A stretch of DNA of 64,000 nucleotides from Hydrogenovibrio sp. 3SP14C1 (GCF_029625905.1 NZ_JARTLM010000012.1:1-64000); one strand, 5' to 3'. Shown: positions 47,948 through 60,427, counted from the stretch's first letter. The notes: generated by a model not told the origin, from the letters alone. Numbers and translations are program-made.

Positions 47948-49900
47948 ATGGATTTTGCGGTTCAAGCAAATCAAGTCTGTAAACGCTATCGAAAAAAGAC
48001 AGCCATAGAGGATATTTCTGTCGACGTTCGCACCGGCGAAATCTATGGATTAATTGGTCCGGATGGTGCAGGAAAAAGTTCGTTGATGCAATGTATTTCC
48101 GGGGTATTAACTTACGATTCTGGTGAGATTCATGTGTTTGGTCAATGCATCGATTCTGAAAAAACGGCAGAAAAGATAAAGCACCGTATTGGGTTTATGC
48201 CACAAGGCTTAGGCTTGAACCTTTATCCTGATTTAAGCATTGAAGAGAATATCGATTTCTTTGCAAATTTAAGAGGGGTGTCTGCAGAGTTGCTAACACA
48301 GCGTAAAGAAATGCTGTTATCGGTTGCGAAACTCACGTCTTTTAAAACCCGAGCAATGAAAAATTTATCGGGCGGAATGAAGCAGAAACTTGGTCTAATT
48401 TGTACCTTAATTCATCAGCCAGAGTTGATTATTCTGGATGAACCGACGACCGGCGTTGATCCAATTTCTCGGCGAGATTTCTGGGAAATGCTTAATCGTT
48501 TGGTGATGGAAGAAGGGATGACGGCTTTGGTTTCGACCGCTTATATGGATGAAGCCAGCCGTTTTCATCGTTTAAGTGTGATGCACCAAGGAAAAGTACT
48601 AGAGCAAGGCAGTGCGGATGAGATCGTTTCTAAGTCACCTGGTTGGGTTGTTGAAATTGAAACGACTCAACCGGATCAAGTATTGGCGACACTGAGAACA
48701 CAATTTGAAATCGTAGAACAATTGGGGCAAATGGTTCGCCTGGTTGCCTTTGGGCAAGATAAAAATACGATTGAATCAATTCTTAAAAACTTATTAAATT
48801 CAGAAGAACTGCAATGGCATTTTTTACCTATTGGTCTAGAAGAGTTTTTTATTCAGCGTTTAAAAAATCATTCAGCCACTGCCGAAAAACAGCTTCAAAA
48901 ACAGCCTGACCTTATTTCTAAATCTCATGCTAAAAATAATACAGCGGACACGAGTGCGCTTATCAAAGCGGATAAGCTCGTTCGTCGGTTCGGCAACTTT
49001 ACCGCCGCAGACCAAGTCAGTTTTGAGGTCAGGCCTGGTGAAATTTTTGGGTTATTAGGCGCAAATGGTGCGGGCAAAAGTACCGTAATCAAAATGTTGA
49101 CCGGCATTCTTCCGCCCTCTGAAGGGGCAGGCTTTGTTGCCAATCAGAATATGGCGCATTCAGGAATGGCAATCAAAGAAAGCATCGGTTATATGTCACA
49201 AGCTTTTTCGTTGTATCTAGACTTAACGGTATTGGAAAACATTAAATTGTTCGGCCGTATTTATGGTTTGACTGGCCAGAAGTTAAAAGAGCGGATTGAT
49301 TGGGTGATAAAAATTGGGCACTTACAGTCGGTTCAGAACGAGACTGCGGGTAGTTTACCGATGGGGAAAAGACAACGACTGGCTTTGGGGTGTGCTTTAA
49401 TTCATCAGCCGAAAGTACTTTTTTTGGATGAACCGACATCGGGTGTAGACCCTATTGGCCGAGCTGAATTCTGGCGTATTTTAGTGAGATTGGCTTCTGA
49501 CTTAGGCGTTGCGATTTTAATCACAACGCACTATATGCTAGAAGCAGAACATTGCCATCGCCTGGCTTTAATGCAGGCTGGAAAAATCGTTGCCTATGAT
49601 ACGCCTTATGCCTTGAAGCAATCTCTTAAACAACGTAAAGGACAGGTTTTAAGTTTTAAAGTGACGCATCCTTATCGGGCTTTGTCTTGTTTAGAAAAAG
49701 CCGGTTATCAAGATATTTCTTTATTTGGTAATCGTCTTCAGTTGTTTTCAAAAGAAGTTAAAGACGTTTCTAATAATGTAATTAATATATTAAAAAACAA
49801 CCAGATAGAGGTAAAAGATACCATGGTGCTTCAACCTTCTTTAGAGGATGTTTTTGTTGATAAAATTGAAACGGCTCTCGCCAAACATGAGCTCAGCTAG
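47948..49900 (+). CDS. ABC exporter ATPase with two nucleotide-binding domains (YbhF-like)
   Basis: A 650-residue protein containing two ABC ATPase domains in tandem. Domain 1 has Walker A GPDGAGKSS (about 37) and signature LSGGMKQK. Domain 2 has Walker A GANGAGKST (about 372), but its signature reads LPMGKRQR instead of LSGG, as is usual for the second half of YbhF-type proteins. Both keep the Walker B LDEPT. With the adaptor and two permeases it forms a YbhGFSR-like drug or toxicant exporter. The 370-odd-residue spacing includes a poorly conserved linker. Confidence 0.92.
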   Translation: MDFAVQANQVCKRYRKKTAIEDISVDVRTGEIYGLIGPDGAGKSSLMQCISGVLTYDSGEIHVFGQCIDSEKTAEKIKHRIGFMPQGLGLNLYPDLSIEENIDFFANLRGVSAELLTQRKEMLLSVAKLTSFKTRAMKNLSGGMKQKLGLICTLIHQPELIILDEPTTGVDPISRRDFWEMLNRLVMEEGMTALVSTAYMDEASRFHRLSVMHQGKVLEQGSADEIVSKSPGWVVEIETTQPDQVLATLRTQFEIVEQLGQMVRLVAFGQDKNTIESILKNLLNSEELQWHFLPIGLEEFFIQRLKNHSATAEKQLQKQPDLISKSHAKNNTADTSALIKADKLVRRFGNFTAADQVSFEVRPGEIFGLLGANGAGKSTVIKMLTGILPPSEGAGFVANQNMAHSGMAIKESIGYMSQAFSLYLDLTVLENIKLFGRIYGLTGQKLKERIDWVIKIGHLQSVQNETAGSLPMGKRQRLALGCALIHQPKVLFLDEPTSGVDPIGRAEFWRILVRLASDLGVAILITTHYMLEAEHCHRLALMQAGKIVAYDTPYALKQSLKQRKGQVLSFKVTHPYRALSCLEKAGYQDISLFGNRLQLFSKEVKDVSNNVINILKNNQIEVKDTMVLQPSLEDVFVDKIETALAKHELS

Positions 49901-49911
49901 GAACGTTTTAC

Positions 49912-51066
49912 ATGAATATTCGTAAAATATTAACCTTATCAAAAAAAGAATGGCTCGAGATTTGGCGTGATCGAGTGTACTTCACCATGGCGTTTATTTT
50001 TCCATTTGTGATGATGATGGTTCTGGGATTCGGCATGAGTTTTGATGTGGAAAAAATGCCTTTTGTGATTGTTGATTATGATCAATCTGATCTCAGCCGA
50101 GAGTACTCACATAAATTTATCAGCTCTCGTTATTTTGATTATAAAGGTCATCTAAAAAAAGCCTCGGATGCGGATGAGTTGATTGCTAAAGCAGACATTC
50201 GATTTTTGTTGGTGATTCCGCCGGAGTTTTCGAAAAACCTCAAGCAGGGCAAGCCGGCACAGGTACAAACTCAAATTGACGGGCAGTTTACTTATCGAGC
50301 GTCAATGGTAAAAGGGTATGTCAGTGCTATCACTGCGCATTTCAATTCAGAATTGACGCAAGATTGGTTTGCTAAAAAACGTGGAATTTCTAAACAAGAG
50401 CTGCAAGCGATGTTGGCGCCGGTTACTCTACAAACCCATTATTTATATAACAACGAACTGAAAAGTATCTGGTCAACTGGCACAGGCATGATTATGTTGG
50501 TCATGTTGGTTGCCCCAGCCATGCTAGCGGCACTTGGTGTCGTCCGCGAAAAAGAAAGTGGATCGATTTTTAATATCTATGCCTCTACGGTCACGCCGGC
50601 TGAATTCATTACCGGTAAAATTCTGCCTTATATCTTGATTTCTTATATCAATATTTCCATTCTCAGTTTGGCGGCGGTGCTGTTGTTTGAAGCGCCCTTT
50701 AAAGGAGAGTTGTCGCTGTTAATGGTCAGTAATCTGTTGTATGTCGCCAGTGCGGCTGCAATTGGCTTGGTTATTTCGACCTTTGTAAAATCTCAGGCAG
50801 CGGCGGCTTTGATCGCCATGATAGGGACTATGATTCCCGCAATGATGTATTCGGGCTTGATGATGCCTGTCGCGTCAATGGCCGCCGAGGCAAAAATAGA
50901 AGCGCATGCTTTTCCTGCGATGTATCAATTGGAAATACTTTGGGGGACTTATTTAAAAGGACAAGGGTGGCAGGAACTTTGGCCTAATTTGTTTGTCATC
51001 ACCGGCTTTCTCTTGCTTTATTGGGGGGTTGCAGTACTACGATTCCATAAGAGGGTAAAAGCATGA
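49912..51066 (+). CDS. ABC-2 type permease (YbhS-like)
   Basis: A 384-residue permease. One N-terminal membrane helix (about 24-42) is followed by a large periplasmic loop (to about 175), then five helices, the family-typical ABC-2 layout with LAALGVVREKESGSIFNIY between helices. It forms one half of the membrane channel of the exporter. Its TGA stop overlaps the next ATG as ATGA. Confidence 0.9.
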   Translation: MNIRKILTLSKKEWLEIWRDRVYFTMAFIFPFVMMMVLGFGMSFDVEKMPFVIVDYDQSDLSREYSHKFISSRYFDYKGHLKKASDADELIAKADIRFLLVIPPEFSKNLKQGKPAQVQTQIDGQFTYRASMVKGYVSAITAHFNSELTQDWFAKKRGISKQELQAMLAPVTLQTHYLYNNELKSIWSTGTGMIMLVMLVAPAMLAALGVVREKESGSIFNIYASTVTPAEFITGKILPYILISYINISILSLAAVLLFEAPFKGELSLLMVSNLLYVASAAAIGLVISTFVKSQAAAALIAMIGTMIPAMMYSGLMMPVASMAAEAKIEAHAFPAMYQLEILWGTYLKGQGWQELWPNLFVITGFLLLYWGVAVLRFHKRVKA

Positions 51067-52208
51067 ACTGGCTTTGGTGGCGTCGCATTTTTGCGTTAAC
51101 ACAAAAAGAATTGTTGCAGTTTAGTCGTGATTTGATTTTGGTTGTTGCGACGATTTATTTCTTTACTGGGGAAGTTTATATTGCAGGGAAAGGGGTTAGC
51201 CTAGAGTTGGTCAAGGCGCCTATTGGGTATATGGATCACGATCAGTCCTTAGCAAGCCGAGAATGGTTAAATAAATTACGCCCGCCTTATTTTGATGTGA
51301 AAGGTCAGATTACCGAACAATCGACCGCTTTAAAGCTATTAGATAGCAGTCAGTTGCTTGGTGTGATTGATATTCCCCCCAACTTTCAAAGAGATTTACT
51401 GAACGGACGACCAACCGAAATTGGATTTCAGCTGGATGGCAGTAATGTCGTTTTAGGTAATTTGGCAAACAGTTACACTGGGTTGGCAAATGCATACTTC
51501 AATCAAGAGTGGATGCTGAAGCAAATGAAGGTGACGCCGGCGCAAGCTTTGGAAGTGCCTAGAGTGGATGTTCGTCAGATGATTTTGTTTAACCCAGAAG
51601 GTAATAATGCCTGGTTTATGTCCATTTCTGAAATGATGACAGTGATGACCATGCTGTCGTTGTTCTTAACTGCCGCAATCGTGGTGAAGGAAAAAGAACG
51701 CGGTACGATTGAACAGCTTTCGATTGCACCGCTTACCCCGTTGCAAATCTTGTTGCCGAAGATTCTCGCGGTTGAGTTAATCTTGTTGTGTGGTATTGCC
51801 TTATCGATTTTTGTGGTGTTATTGCCTGTCTTTAAGGTGCCTTTTCAAGGCAGCTTTTTCTTATTCTTCTTGGTGTCTGCTGTTTATGTGTATGCCGTTT
51901 CAGGCTTAGGGTTGTTTATCGCGACGATTAGTAAAAACTTGGCTCAGGTTATGATTATTTCAATTTTGTTGTTAATGCCCATTATTTTATTGTCAGGTGC
52001 TTTTACGCCGCCTGAAGCGATGCCTGAGTGGGAACAAGCTTTGATTTGGTTATCACCGTTGTATTATTACATCAATATGGGGTATGGCATTATTTTGAAA
52101 GGGTCAGGCCTGGAGATTATTTGGCAGAATTTATTGGCGTTGTTCGCATTAGGAACGGTCTTGTTTTTATTCGGTATTCGTCAGTTCAAAAAACAATTTG
52201 GCGCCTAG
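51063..52208 (+). CDS. ABC-2 type permease (YbhR-like)
   Basis: A 381-residue permease with the same layout as its neighbour (helix near 20-38, periplasmic domain, five C-terminal helices, VVKEKERGTIEQLSIAPLT between them). The pair would be a heterodimeric channel. It is the last gene of the four-gene exporter operon, closed by a terminator 20 bases later. Confidence 0.9.
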   Translation: MNWLWWRRIFALTQKELLQFSRDLILVVATIYFFTGEVYIAGKGVSLELVKAPIGYMDHDQSLASREWLNKLRPPYFDVKGQITEQSTALKLLDSSQLLGVIDIPPNFQRDLLNGRPTEIGFQLDGSNVVLGNLANSYTGLANAYFNQEWMLKQMKVTPAQALEVPRVDVRQMILFNPEGNNAWFMSISEMMTVMTMLSLFLTAAIVVKEKERGTIEQLSIAPLTPLQILLPKILAVELILLCGIALSIFVVLLPVFKVPFQGSFFLFFLVSAVYVYAVSGLGLFIATISKNLAQVMIISILLLMPIILLSGAFTPPEAMPEWEQALIWLSPLYYYINMGYGIILKGSGLEIIWQNLLALFALGTVLFLFGIRQFKKQFGA

Positions 52209-52228
52209 TTTAATCTTTCGACAAGCCA

Positions 52229-52258
52229 TAAAAAAACCCGGTCAAGCCGGGTTCTTTA
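52229..52258. terminator. Bidirectional terminator between the exporter operon and purB
   Basis: AACCCGG and CCGGGTT pair around TCAAG, with an A tract on the left and an interrupted T tract (TTCTTT) on the right. The A tract favours use by the minus-strand purB. Confidence 0.75.
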
Positions 52259-52281
52259 AAAAGCCTTGTTAAACGAATGTT

Positions 52282-54113
<1,832 letters not shown>

Positions 54114-54770
54114 ATGAATCTAGTAGAAATTGCCCAAACCCGTTATGCCACCAAAAAATTTGATGGCAGTAAGCGCATTCCAAGTGAGGTGTTTGACCAA
54201 ATCAAAGCTTTATTGCGCTTGAGTCCGTCCAGTGTCAACTCTCAGCCGTGGCATTTTGTGATCGCAGAGACGCCTGAAAGTCGGAAGCGCATGAGTCAAG
54301 GCACGCAAGGTGTTTACAGTGCCAATGAATCCAAAGTGCTTGATGCCTCTCATGTCATTTTGTTTTGCGCTAAAACGGAAATGGATGACAATTATCTCTT
54401 GCACTTGCTGGAAAGTGAAGACAAAGATGGACGTTTTCCAAGCCCTGAAAGTAAAGAGATGGTGAAGAAAGTACGTGCTTTTTATGCTGACTTACATAGA
54501 CAAGACCTTAACGATACGCAAAGCTGGATGGAAAAACAAGTGTATCTGAATATGGGGACGATTTTGTTAGGTGCGGGAGTGTTAGGGGTTGATTCTGTGC
54601 CTATCGAAGGGGTCGATGTGGCGGTGCTTAATGAAGAATTCGACTTGATTAACCAAGGCTATACTGCTATGACAATGATGGCATTAGGATATCGTGATGA
54701 AGAGGATTTAAATGCGGCTTTGCCAAAATCCAGATTACCGGAAGAAGAAATTTTTACCATTCTAAAGTGA
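54114..54770 (+). CDS. Nitroreductase-family flavoprotein (NfsB-like)
   Basis: A 218-residue FMN-dependent NAD(P)H oxidoreductase. Family features are the RYATKKFDGSKRI start, LLRLSPSSVNSQPWHFV and the C-terminal AMTMMALGYRDEED. It is close to the NfsB oxygen-insensitive nitroreductase/dihydropteridine reductase group; the natural substrate is uncertain. The ATG at 54114 is supported by AGGAG 7 bases upstream. Confidence 0.92.
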   Translation: MNLVEIAQTRYATKKFDGSKRIPSEVFDQIKALLRLSPSSVNSQPWHFVIAETPESRKRMSQGTQGVYSANESKVLDASHVILFCAKTEMDDNYLLHLLESEDKDGRFPSPESKEMVKKVRAFYADLHRQDLNDTQSWMEKQVYLNMGTILLGAGVLGVDSVPIEGVDVAVLNEEFDLINQGYTAMTMMALGYRDEEDLNAALPKSRLPEEEIFTILK

Positions 54771-54874
54771 TTTAAAAAAAAACTGTAAGAAGATAATGGT
54801 GGTGAGTTTTTAATCTGAATGAAGGTTGATATATAACTTTCGGATGTATTCTTAATTAATTGATTTATAATGAA

Positions 54875-56053
54875 TTAATTGGTTTTCTCTTTGTAGGGGA
54901 TGTGCGCTAAACAGTCTTCTGCATAATCATCAATCATTTGTTTTTCTTGCTGAATGAAGTTTGCTAACCCCTCCGGAAAAGGATTATGTTTGACCCAATG
55001 CGTCGAGCGCATTTTGACAGGAACAAACCCGCGTGCGATTTTGTGTTCGCCACCTGCACCGGGTTCAAATAACTGCAATCCTTTTTGAATTGCATAATCA
55101 ATACCTTGATAAAAACAGGTTTCGAAGTGTAAGTTTTTGATGTTTTCAGCACAGCCCCAGTGGCGTCCATAAAGCGTGGTGTCGGATTCGAACATTAGCG
55201 CACCAGCAACACATTCGTCATTTTGATCTGCGAGTACCAATACAATTTGTTCTGGCAATGCTTTAGCGATGGCTTTGAAAAATCCTAGGTTGAAAGTAGG
55301 GGTACTCCATTTTTCAATAAATGTTTTTTGATAGAAAAAATCAAAAGATTCCCAGTCTTCCTCTGTGGCCGTGTATCCATTCAAAACTCGAAAAGAGAGT
55401 CCGTTATTGAGTATGGATTGACGTTCTTGCTTGATGTTTTTACGTTTTTTACCTTTTAAGATGGCGAGAAAATCTTCAAAAGTTTCAAAGCCTTGGTTAA
55501 ACCAATGAAACTGACAATCATGACGAAAATAAAAGTTGGGGAGGGTCAGTTTTTCAATTTGACTTTGTTGTTCAGCTTCCGCAAACAAAACATGCAGACT
55601 GCTCATGTTCCATTCTATGGCTAAGTTTTGTGTTGCTTGAAGGAGAGTTTCAATCAGTTTTTCCTGGCTAACAAGAGCCATTTCTGAATCGATGAGGAAG
55701 CGCTGACCTTGCGCTGGGGTATAAGGCACAGCTGAAACCAGTTTGGGATAGTACTCTAACCCGGCCTGATTCCACGCTTGTTCCCAGGCCTGGTCAAAAA
55801 CAAATTCACCATAATTATTGTGCTTTTCATACAAAGGTAAGGCGGCCACAATTTTATCTTGATGAGACAAAGTAATGTGGTGTGGAATCCAGCCAAATTT
55901 CTCACTGACACATTGGTACGTTTCCATGGCGGATAAAAATGCATGTTTAAGAAAAGGGGTGTTATCTTTAATTAGCCTATCCCACTGATCCACATCAATA
56001 GATTGCATGGAAGAATGAACTTGAAAACTGAGTTGAATATCGGATTCAGGCAT
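54875..56053 (-). CDS. GNAT-type N-acyltransferase, DUF482/COG3146 family
   Basis: A 392-residue protein with a FemAB/GNAT-like double fold. LKGKKRKNIKQERQ in the middle and the C-terminal YGRHWG...CFYQGIDYAI...PGAGGEHKIARGFVP region are marks of this family, common in Proteobacteria and of unknown substrate. The ATG at 56053 is preferred to a GTG two codons earlier; neither has a clear ribosome-binding site. An in-gene CCAGGCCTGG copy is at 55784-55793. It is convergent with the nitroreductase gene and divergent from the Nramp gene. Confidence 0.88.
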   Translation of the reverse strand: MPESDIQLSFQVHSSMQSIDVDQWDRLIKDNTPFLKHAFLSAMETYQCVSEKFGWIPHHITLSHQDKIVAALPLYEKHNNYGEFVFDQAWEQAWNQAGLEYYPKLVSAVPYTPAQGQRFLIDSEMALVSQEKLIETLLQATQNLAIEWNMSSLHVLFAEAEQQSQIEKLTLPNFYFRHDCQFHWFNQGFETFEDFLAILKGKKRKNIKQERQSILNNGLSFRVLNGYTATEEDWESFDFFYQKTFIEKWSTPTFNLGFFKAIAKALPEQIVLVLADQNDECVAGALMFESDTTLYGRHWGCAENIKNLHFETCFYQGIDYAIQKGLQLFEPGAGGEHKIARGFVPVKMRSTHWVKHNPFPEGLANFIQQEKQMIDDYAEDCLAHIPYKEKTN

Positions 56054-56136
56054 AGTCACTTTGATAAATAAATGTCATGTATTGAAATATTCTAGCATTG
56101 AATTACTAAGCATATGAATAGATGGTTTTTTATCGT

Positions 56137-56142
56137 ATAATC
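56137..56142 (+). promoter_or_regulatory. Probable -10 box of the Nramp gene
   Basis: An exact TATAAT just before the operator-like palindrome. No good -35 hexamer lies at the proper distance, which would fit an activator- or repressor-controlled promoter. Confidence 0.4.
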
Positions 56143-56153
56143 GGCCTTAATAA

Positions 56154-56171
56154 TTTAGTCTCGACTAAATA
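56154..56171. promoter_or_regulatory. 18-bp operator-like palindrome before the Nramp gene
   Basis: ATTTAGTC-TC-GACTAAAT, perfect apart from the central TC. It lies 11 bases after the -10 box, over the expected transcription start, where a metal-sensing repressor (MntR/DtxR or Fur class) would block transcription. The regulator is inferred, not seen. Confidence 0.55.
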
Positions 56172-56206
56172 TTTTTTTAATTTTAAATAAAGAAATTTTA
56201 TTTTAT

Positions 56207-57484
56207 ATGAATTATCAAACTGCCGAAAAAATGCAAAATCAGCGTTCATTTTGGTATTTTTTGGGGCCTGCTTTTTTAGTCTCGGTTGGGTATATGGATC
56301 CCGGGAACTGGGCAACGTCTTTAGAAGCGGGCTCTCGTTATGGCTATGATTTGCTGTGGGTTATCACCTTAGCTTCTCTGGTGGCCATTTTAATGCAGCT
56401 GTTAAGTGCCAAGCTAGGCATCGCGACCGGAAAAAACTTGGCTCAGATGATTCGGATTCAACACCCTGGAAAAAGAGGGACCCTTTTACTGTCATCGGCT
56501 GCATTGGCGATGATTGCGACAGATTTAGCTGAGTTTTTGGGGGTTGCGGTTGCTTTAAACCTGCTGTTTGATATTCCTTTGGTTGTCGCTATTTTCTTAA
56601 CAATCTTTGATGTATTGCTGATTCTCTGGTTGGAGCGTTTTGGTTTTCGATGGGTGGAATTGACCATTTTTGCTTTTGTGGCAACGATTGGTCTTGGCTA
56701 TGTGGTCGAGCTATGGTTAGTGCAACCCGATTGGGTAGAAGTGGCTCAAGCCTTAGCGGTACCAAATGAGACGATTATGGAGACCACGGCTTTATTTATT
56801 GCGATGGGGATTTTAGGCGCGACGGTGATGCCCCATAATTTATATTTGCACTCTCATCAAGTAACAACGCGTTCTAATCTTGCTGGTGAAGCGCTGCAAC
56901 GGTTTTATAAAATGATGAAGTGGGATACGATTCTGGCATTGACCGCGGCATGGGTTGTTAATTCCGCTATATTGATTATGGCTTCTGCCGCATTCCATGA
57001 AAAAGGGTTGCTGATCACAGATATCGATGAAGCTTATCATACTTTAGGCCCTTTATTAGGGAACTCTGCAGCCTTAACGTTTGCCATAGCATTATTGGCT
57101 TCAGGGATTGCCAGTTCGGCAACGGGCACTTTGGCTGGCCAAGTAGTCTTTGAATCGTTTTTTAAAAAACGTCCAATCAATATCCTGAAAATTCGAGTGT
57201 ATATTCGTTTAGCAACCATGATTCCAGCGGCAGTAGCGATCTTGCTGAGTGCCAAACCTTTAAGTTTGCTGGTGTTGTCACAGGTTGTCTTATCTATGCA
57301 GTTACCGTTTGCGGTCATTCCTTTAGTGATGATGACGTCTAACCGAGAGTTAATGGGTGATTTGGTCAATAAACCAAGTACCAAACTCATGGCTTGGACG
57401 GCGACGACTATTATCGTTGTGCTGAATCTGTGGTTATTAGGAATGTTGTTTTGGGAAGGGGGTCATAAAATGAACCTTCATTGA
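56207..57484 (+). CDS. Nramp-family divalent metal transporter (MntH-like)
   Basis: A 425-residue inner-membrane transporter with about 11 helices. The metal-site motifs are intact: D31-P-G-N in helix 1 (YMDPGNWATSLEAG) and MPHNLYLHSHQV in helix 6 (near 208). Members import Mn(II) or Fe(II) with protons. It is a single gene with an operator-like palindrome at its promoter, fitting control by metal supply. Confidence 0.93.
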   Translation: MNYQTAEKMQNQRSFWYFLGPAFLVSVGYMDPGNWATSLEAGSRYGYDLLWVITLASLVAILMQLLSAKLGIATGKNLAQMIRIQHPGKRGTLLLSSAALAMIATDLAEFLGVAVALNLLFDIPLVVAIFLTIFDVLLILWLERFGFRWVELTIFAFVATIGLGYVVELWLVQPDWVEVAQALAVPNETIMETTALFIAMGILGATVMPHNLYLHSHQVTTRSNLAGEALQRFYKMMKWDTILALTAAWVVNSAILIMASAAFHEKGLLITDIDEAYHTLGPLLGNSAALTFAIALLASGIASSATGTLAGQVVFESFFKKRPINILKIRVYIRLATMIPAAVAILLSAKPLSLLVLSQVVLSMQLPFAVIPLVMMTSNRELMGDLVNKPSTKLMAWTATTIIVVLNLWLLGMLFWEGGHKMNLH

Positions 57485-57692
57485 AACCTGACTAAGTCAT
57501 TGTAATCTCACTTGTAATCATCATTAATAGGTTTGCTTATGTGTCTGTCTAACTTTTAGAACGACACTCGTTAATCAATTTAATTTGCGCTAAAAAGAAT
57601 AAATTTTTAAGTTGTTGGCATGAGTGGCTTAAGTGTTTAGGCTTGTCTATGATAAAATACTTCAAAATCGAAACAGAAAGGACTTAAAAGGT

Positions 57693-60269
57693 ATGTTAGA
57701 AGCTTATCGTCAACATGTAGCCGAACGTGAAGCAGAGGGAATTCCACCTTTACCAATGGATGCGGAGCAAACGGCAAAACTGGTTGAACTGATTAAAAAC
57801 CCGCCGGCTGGAGAAACAGATTTCGTTTTAGACTTATTTGTGAATCGAGTGCCACCTGGGGTCGATGAAGCATCCTATGTTAAGGCTAGCTTTTTAGCAG
57901 ATGTGGCTGCTGAGAAAACAGCGGTGGATATGATTCCACCCGTTAAAGCGACTTTCTTGCTAGGTACTATGTTGGGCGGCTATAACGTCTTACCTTTAAT
58001 TGAATTGCTGGATAGCGCTAATACGGCAGTTGCTGAAGAAGCCGTGAAAGCCTTATCAAAAACACTTTTGGTTTACGATGCTTATCATGATGTGGTCGAG
58101 AAATCGAAAACTAATGATTATGCCATGCAGGTTTTGAAAGCTTGGGCAGAAGCGGAATGGTTCTTATCTAAACCAAAAATGCCAGAACAAATTACGGTAT
58201 CGGTTTTCAAAGTAGAAGGAGAAACCAATACGGATGATCTTTCGCCTGCCACGGCTGCCTGGTCTCGTCCAGATATTCCACTTCATGCAAAAGAGATGTT
58301 GAAATCTCGTATGGATGATGTTGATGGCACGATTGCAAGTTTAGAGGCAAAAGGGCACCCAGTGGCTTATGTGGGGGATGTTGTCGGAACAGGATCTTCA
58401 CGTAAATCAGCCATGAACTCAGTCATGTGGTTTTTCGGGAATGATATTCCTTATGTGCCAAACAAACGCCAAGGTGGTGTGGTACTGGGCGGTAAAATTG
58501 CGCCGATTTTCTTTAACACTGCGGAAGACTCCGGTTCTTTACCGATTGAATGTGATGTGGAACAGCTCAATACAGGGGATGTGATTACGATTCATCCTTA
58601 TGATGGCAAGATTACCAATGAAGCGGGAGAAACCATTTCAACGTTTGAATTGGCGCCAGATACGATGCCTGATGAAGTCAGAGCAGGCGGGCGTGTTCCA
58701 TTGATTATCGGTCGTGGTTTAACGGACAAATCTCGCGAAGCATTGGGGTTAGAGCCTTCTGATGTCTTTATTCGCCCGACGGATAAGTCACAAGCGGATC
58801 ATGGGTACACGCTGGCGCAGAAAATGGTTGGAAAAGCCTGTGGAATTGAAGGGGTTCGTCCCGGCATGTATTGTGAACCACGCATGACAACGGTCGGATC
58901 TCAGGATACAACAGGCGCAATGACGCGTGACGAAATGAAAGAGTTGGCCTGTTTAGGCTTTTCTGCAGATTTAGTGATGCAGTCTTTCTGTCATACAGCG
59001 GCATACCCAAAGCCGGTTGATATTAAATTACAACATTCTCTTCCTGACTTTATTACCAGTCGAGGTGGGGTTGCTTTACGTCCTGGGGATGGGGTTATCC
59101 ATTCTTGGTTAAACCGTTTATTATTACCAGATACCGTCGGAACAGGTGGCGATTCTCATACCCGTTTCCCAATCGGGATATCTTTCCCAGCGGGGTCAGG
59201 CCTGGTCGCTTTTGGTGCCACCTTAGGGGTGATGCCATTGAATATGCCTGAGTCTGTTTTGGTTCGCTTTAAAGGGGAAATGCAGCCTGGTATTACTTTG
59301 CGTGATTTGGTGAATGCTATTCCTTATCAAGCCATTCAGGATGGACATTTAACGGTTGAGAAAAAAGGTAAGAAAAATATCTTTAATGGTCGTGTTCTTG
59401 AAATTGAAGGGCTTGATCATTTGAAAGCGGAACAGGCGTTTGAGTTATCAGATGCTTCCGCAGAACGTTCAGCCAATGGCTGTGTGGTGAAATTGGGTGA
59501 AGAACCTATTATCGAGTATTTGAAATCCAACATGGCGTTGATCGATTGGATGGTCGAAAACGGTTATCAGGATGCCAGAACATTATTACGTCGTCGTGAT
59601 GAGATGCAAGCTTGGATTGATAACCCACAATTACTAGAATCGGATGCGGATGCGGACTATGCTGCTGTAATCGAGATCGACTTGAATACCATCAAAGAGC
59701 CTATTGTGGCATGTCCGAATGATCCCGATGATGTGAAACTGATGTCTGAAGTTCAAAACACCAAAATTGATGAAGTCTTCATTGGTTCTTGTATGACAAA
59801 TATCGGTCATTATCGTGCGGCTGGGAAAGTACTGGAGCAAATGGGCAATGTGCCGACACGTCTTTGGATTGCGCCGCCAACCAAAATGGATGAGCGCCAA
59901 TTGATCGAAGAAGGGTATTACAGTATTTACGGTAAAGTGGGTGCGCGTACTGAAATGCCTGGGTGCTCTTTGTGTATGGGGAACCAAGCGCGTGTAGCAG
60001 ATGGCGCAACCGTTTTCTCTACTTCAACCCGTAACTTCCCGAACCGTTTAGGGAATGGAGCCAATGTTTATCTTGGGTCTGCTGAGCTGGCCGCGGTGTG
60101 TTCGGTGTTGGGGCGTATTCCAACGGTTCAGGAATATATGGATGCCGTAGCGATGCTGGATACCATGACGGGTGAAGTGTACCGTTATCTACAGTTTGAT
60201 GAGATGGCTGACTATAAAGTCGAATCGCCTAAAAACTTATCAGATATTGGTGTTGCAGTCGCTTCCTAA
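57693..60269 (+). CDS. acnB: Aconitate hydratase B
   Basis: An 858-residue [4Fe-4S] enzyme interconverting citrate and isocitrate. It has the AcnB order: N-terminal HEAT-like domain (about 1-160), the swivel domain with [13 protein letters not shown] next, then the catalytic core. Cluster cysteines lie in SFCHTAAYP near 432, GSCMTNIGH near 705 and PGCSLCMGN near 764. The ATG at 57693 gives the family start [13 protein letters not shown] and has AAAAGG before it; the frame is open for 20 codons upstream. A near copy of the repeat motif (CAGGCCTGG) is at 59197. Confidence 0.96.
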   Translation: MLEAYRQHVAEREAEGIPPLPMDAEQTAKLVELIKNPPAGETDFVLDLFVNRVPPGVDEASYVKASFLADVAAEKTAVDMIPPVKATFLLGTMLGGYNVLPLIELLDSANTAVAEEAVKALSKTLLVYDAYHDVVEKSKTNDYAMQVLKAWAEAEWFLSKPKMPEQITVSVFKVEGETNTDDLSPATAAWSRPDIPLHAKEMLKSRMDDVDGTIASLEAKGHPVAYVGDVVGTGSSRKSAMNSVMWFFGNDIPYVPNKRQGGVVLGGKIAPIFFNTAEDSGSLPIECDVEQLNTGDVITIHPYDGKITNEAGETISTFELAPDTMPDEVRAGGRVPLIIGRGLTDKSREALGLEPSDVFIRPTDKSQADHGYTLAQKMVGKACGIEGVRPGMYCEPRMTTVGSQDTTGAMTRDEMKELACLGFSADLVMQSFCHTAAYPKPVDIKLQHSLPDFITSRGGVALRPGDGVIHSWLNRLLLPDTVGTGGDSHTRFPIGISFPAGSGLVAFGATLGVMPLNMPESVLVRFKGEMQPGITLRDLVNAIPYQAIQDGHLTVEKKGKKNIFNGRVLEIEGLDHLKAEQAFELSDASAERSANGCVVKLGEEPIIEYLKSNMALIDWMVENGYQDARTLLRRRDEMQAWIDNPQLLESDADADYAAVIEIDLNTIKEPIVACPNDPDDVKLMSEVQNTKIDEVFIGSCMTNIGHYRAAGKVLEQMGNVPTRLWIAPPTKMDERQLIEEGYYSIYGKVGARTEMPGCSLCMGNQARVADGATVFSTSTRNFPNRLGNGANVYLGSAELAAVCSVLGRIPTVQEYMDAVAMLDTMTGEVYRYLQFDEMADYKVESPKNLSDIGVAVAS

Positions 60270-60293
60270 ATATTTAGTTAAGAAGTCTACAAT

Positions 60294-60330
60294 GAACCGT
60301 TTGGTGACTCAGTTGCCAAGCGGTTTTTTT
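60294..60330 (+). terminator. Terminator after acnB
   Basis: AACCGTTTGG pairs with CCAAGCGGTT (one T-G pair) around an 11-base loop and runs into T7. Confidence 0.82.
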
Positions 60331-60368
60331 ATGTCTGGTGTTATTTTAGAGTCAGCTAGCATGAGTAT

Positions 60369-60395
60369 AAAAAATAGCCAGGCCTGGCTGATTTT
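60369..60395. terminator. CCAGGCCTGG-core terminator between acnB and the GGDEF gene
   Basis: The core is at 60378-60387, flanked by AAAAAATAG and CTGATTTT. It lies 30 bases beyond the 3' end of the minus-strand GGDEF gene and after the acnB terminator, so it can serve both. Confidence 0.75.
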
Positions 60396-60427
60396 AAGTA
60401 ATGCAATTGAAGAGAGTTACAGTTTGT

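Noticed and set aside
54854-54880. AATTAATT inverted repeat at the 3' end of the GNAT gene as a terminator
   Set aside because: The stem is only A-T pairs, overlaps the coding end and has no proper T tract.
56143-56206. Manganese riboswitch (yybP-ykoY type) before the Nramp gene
   Set aside because: The leader is under 60 bases and shows only the operator-like palindrome, not the required multi-helix fold.
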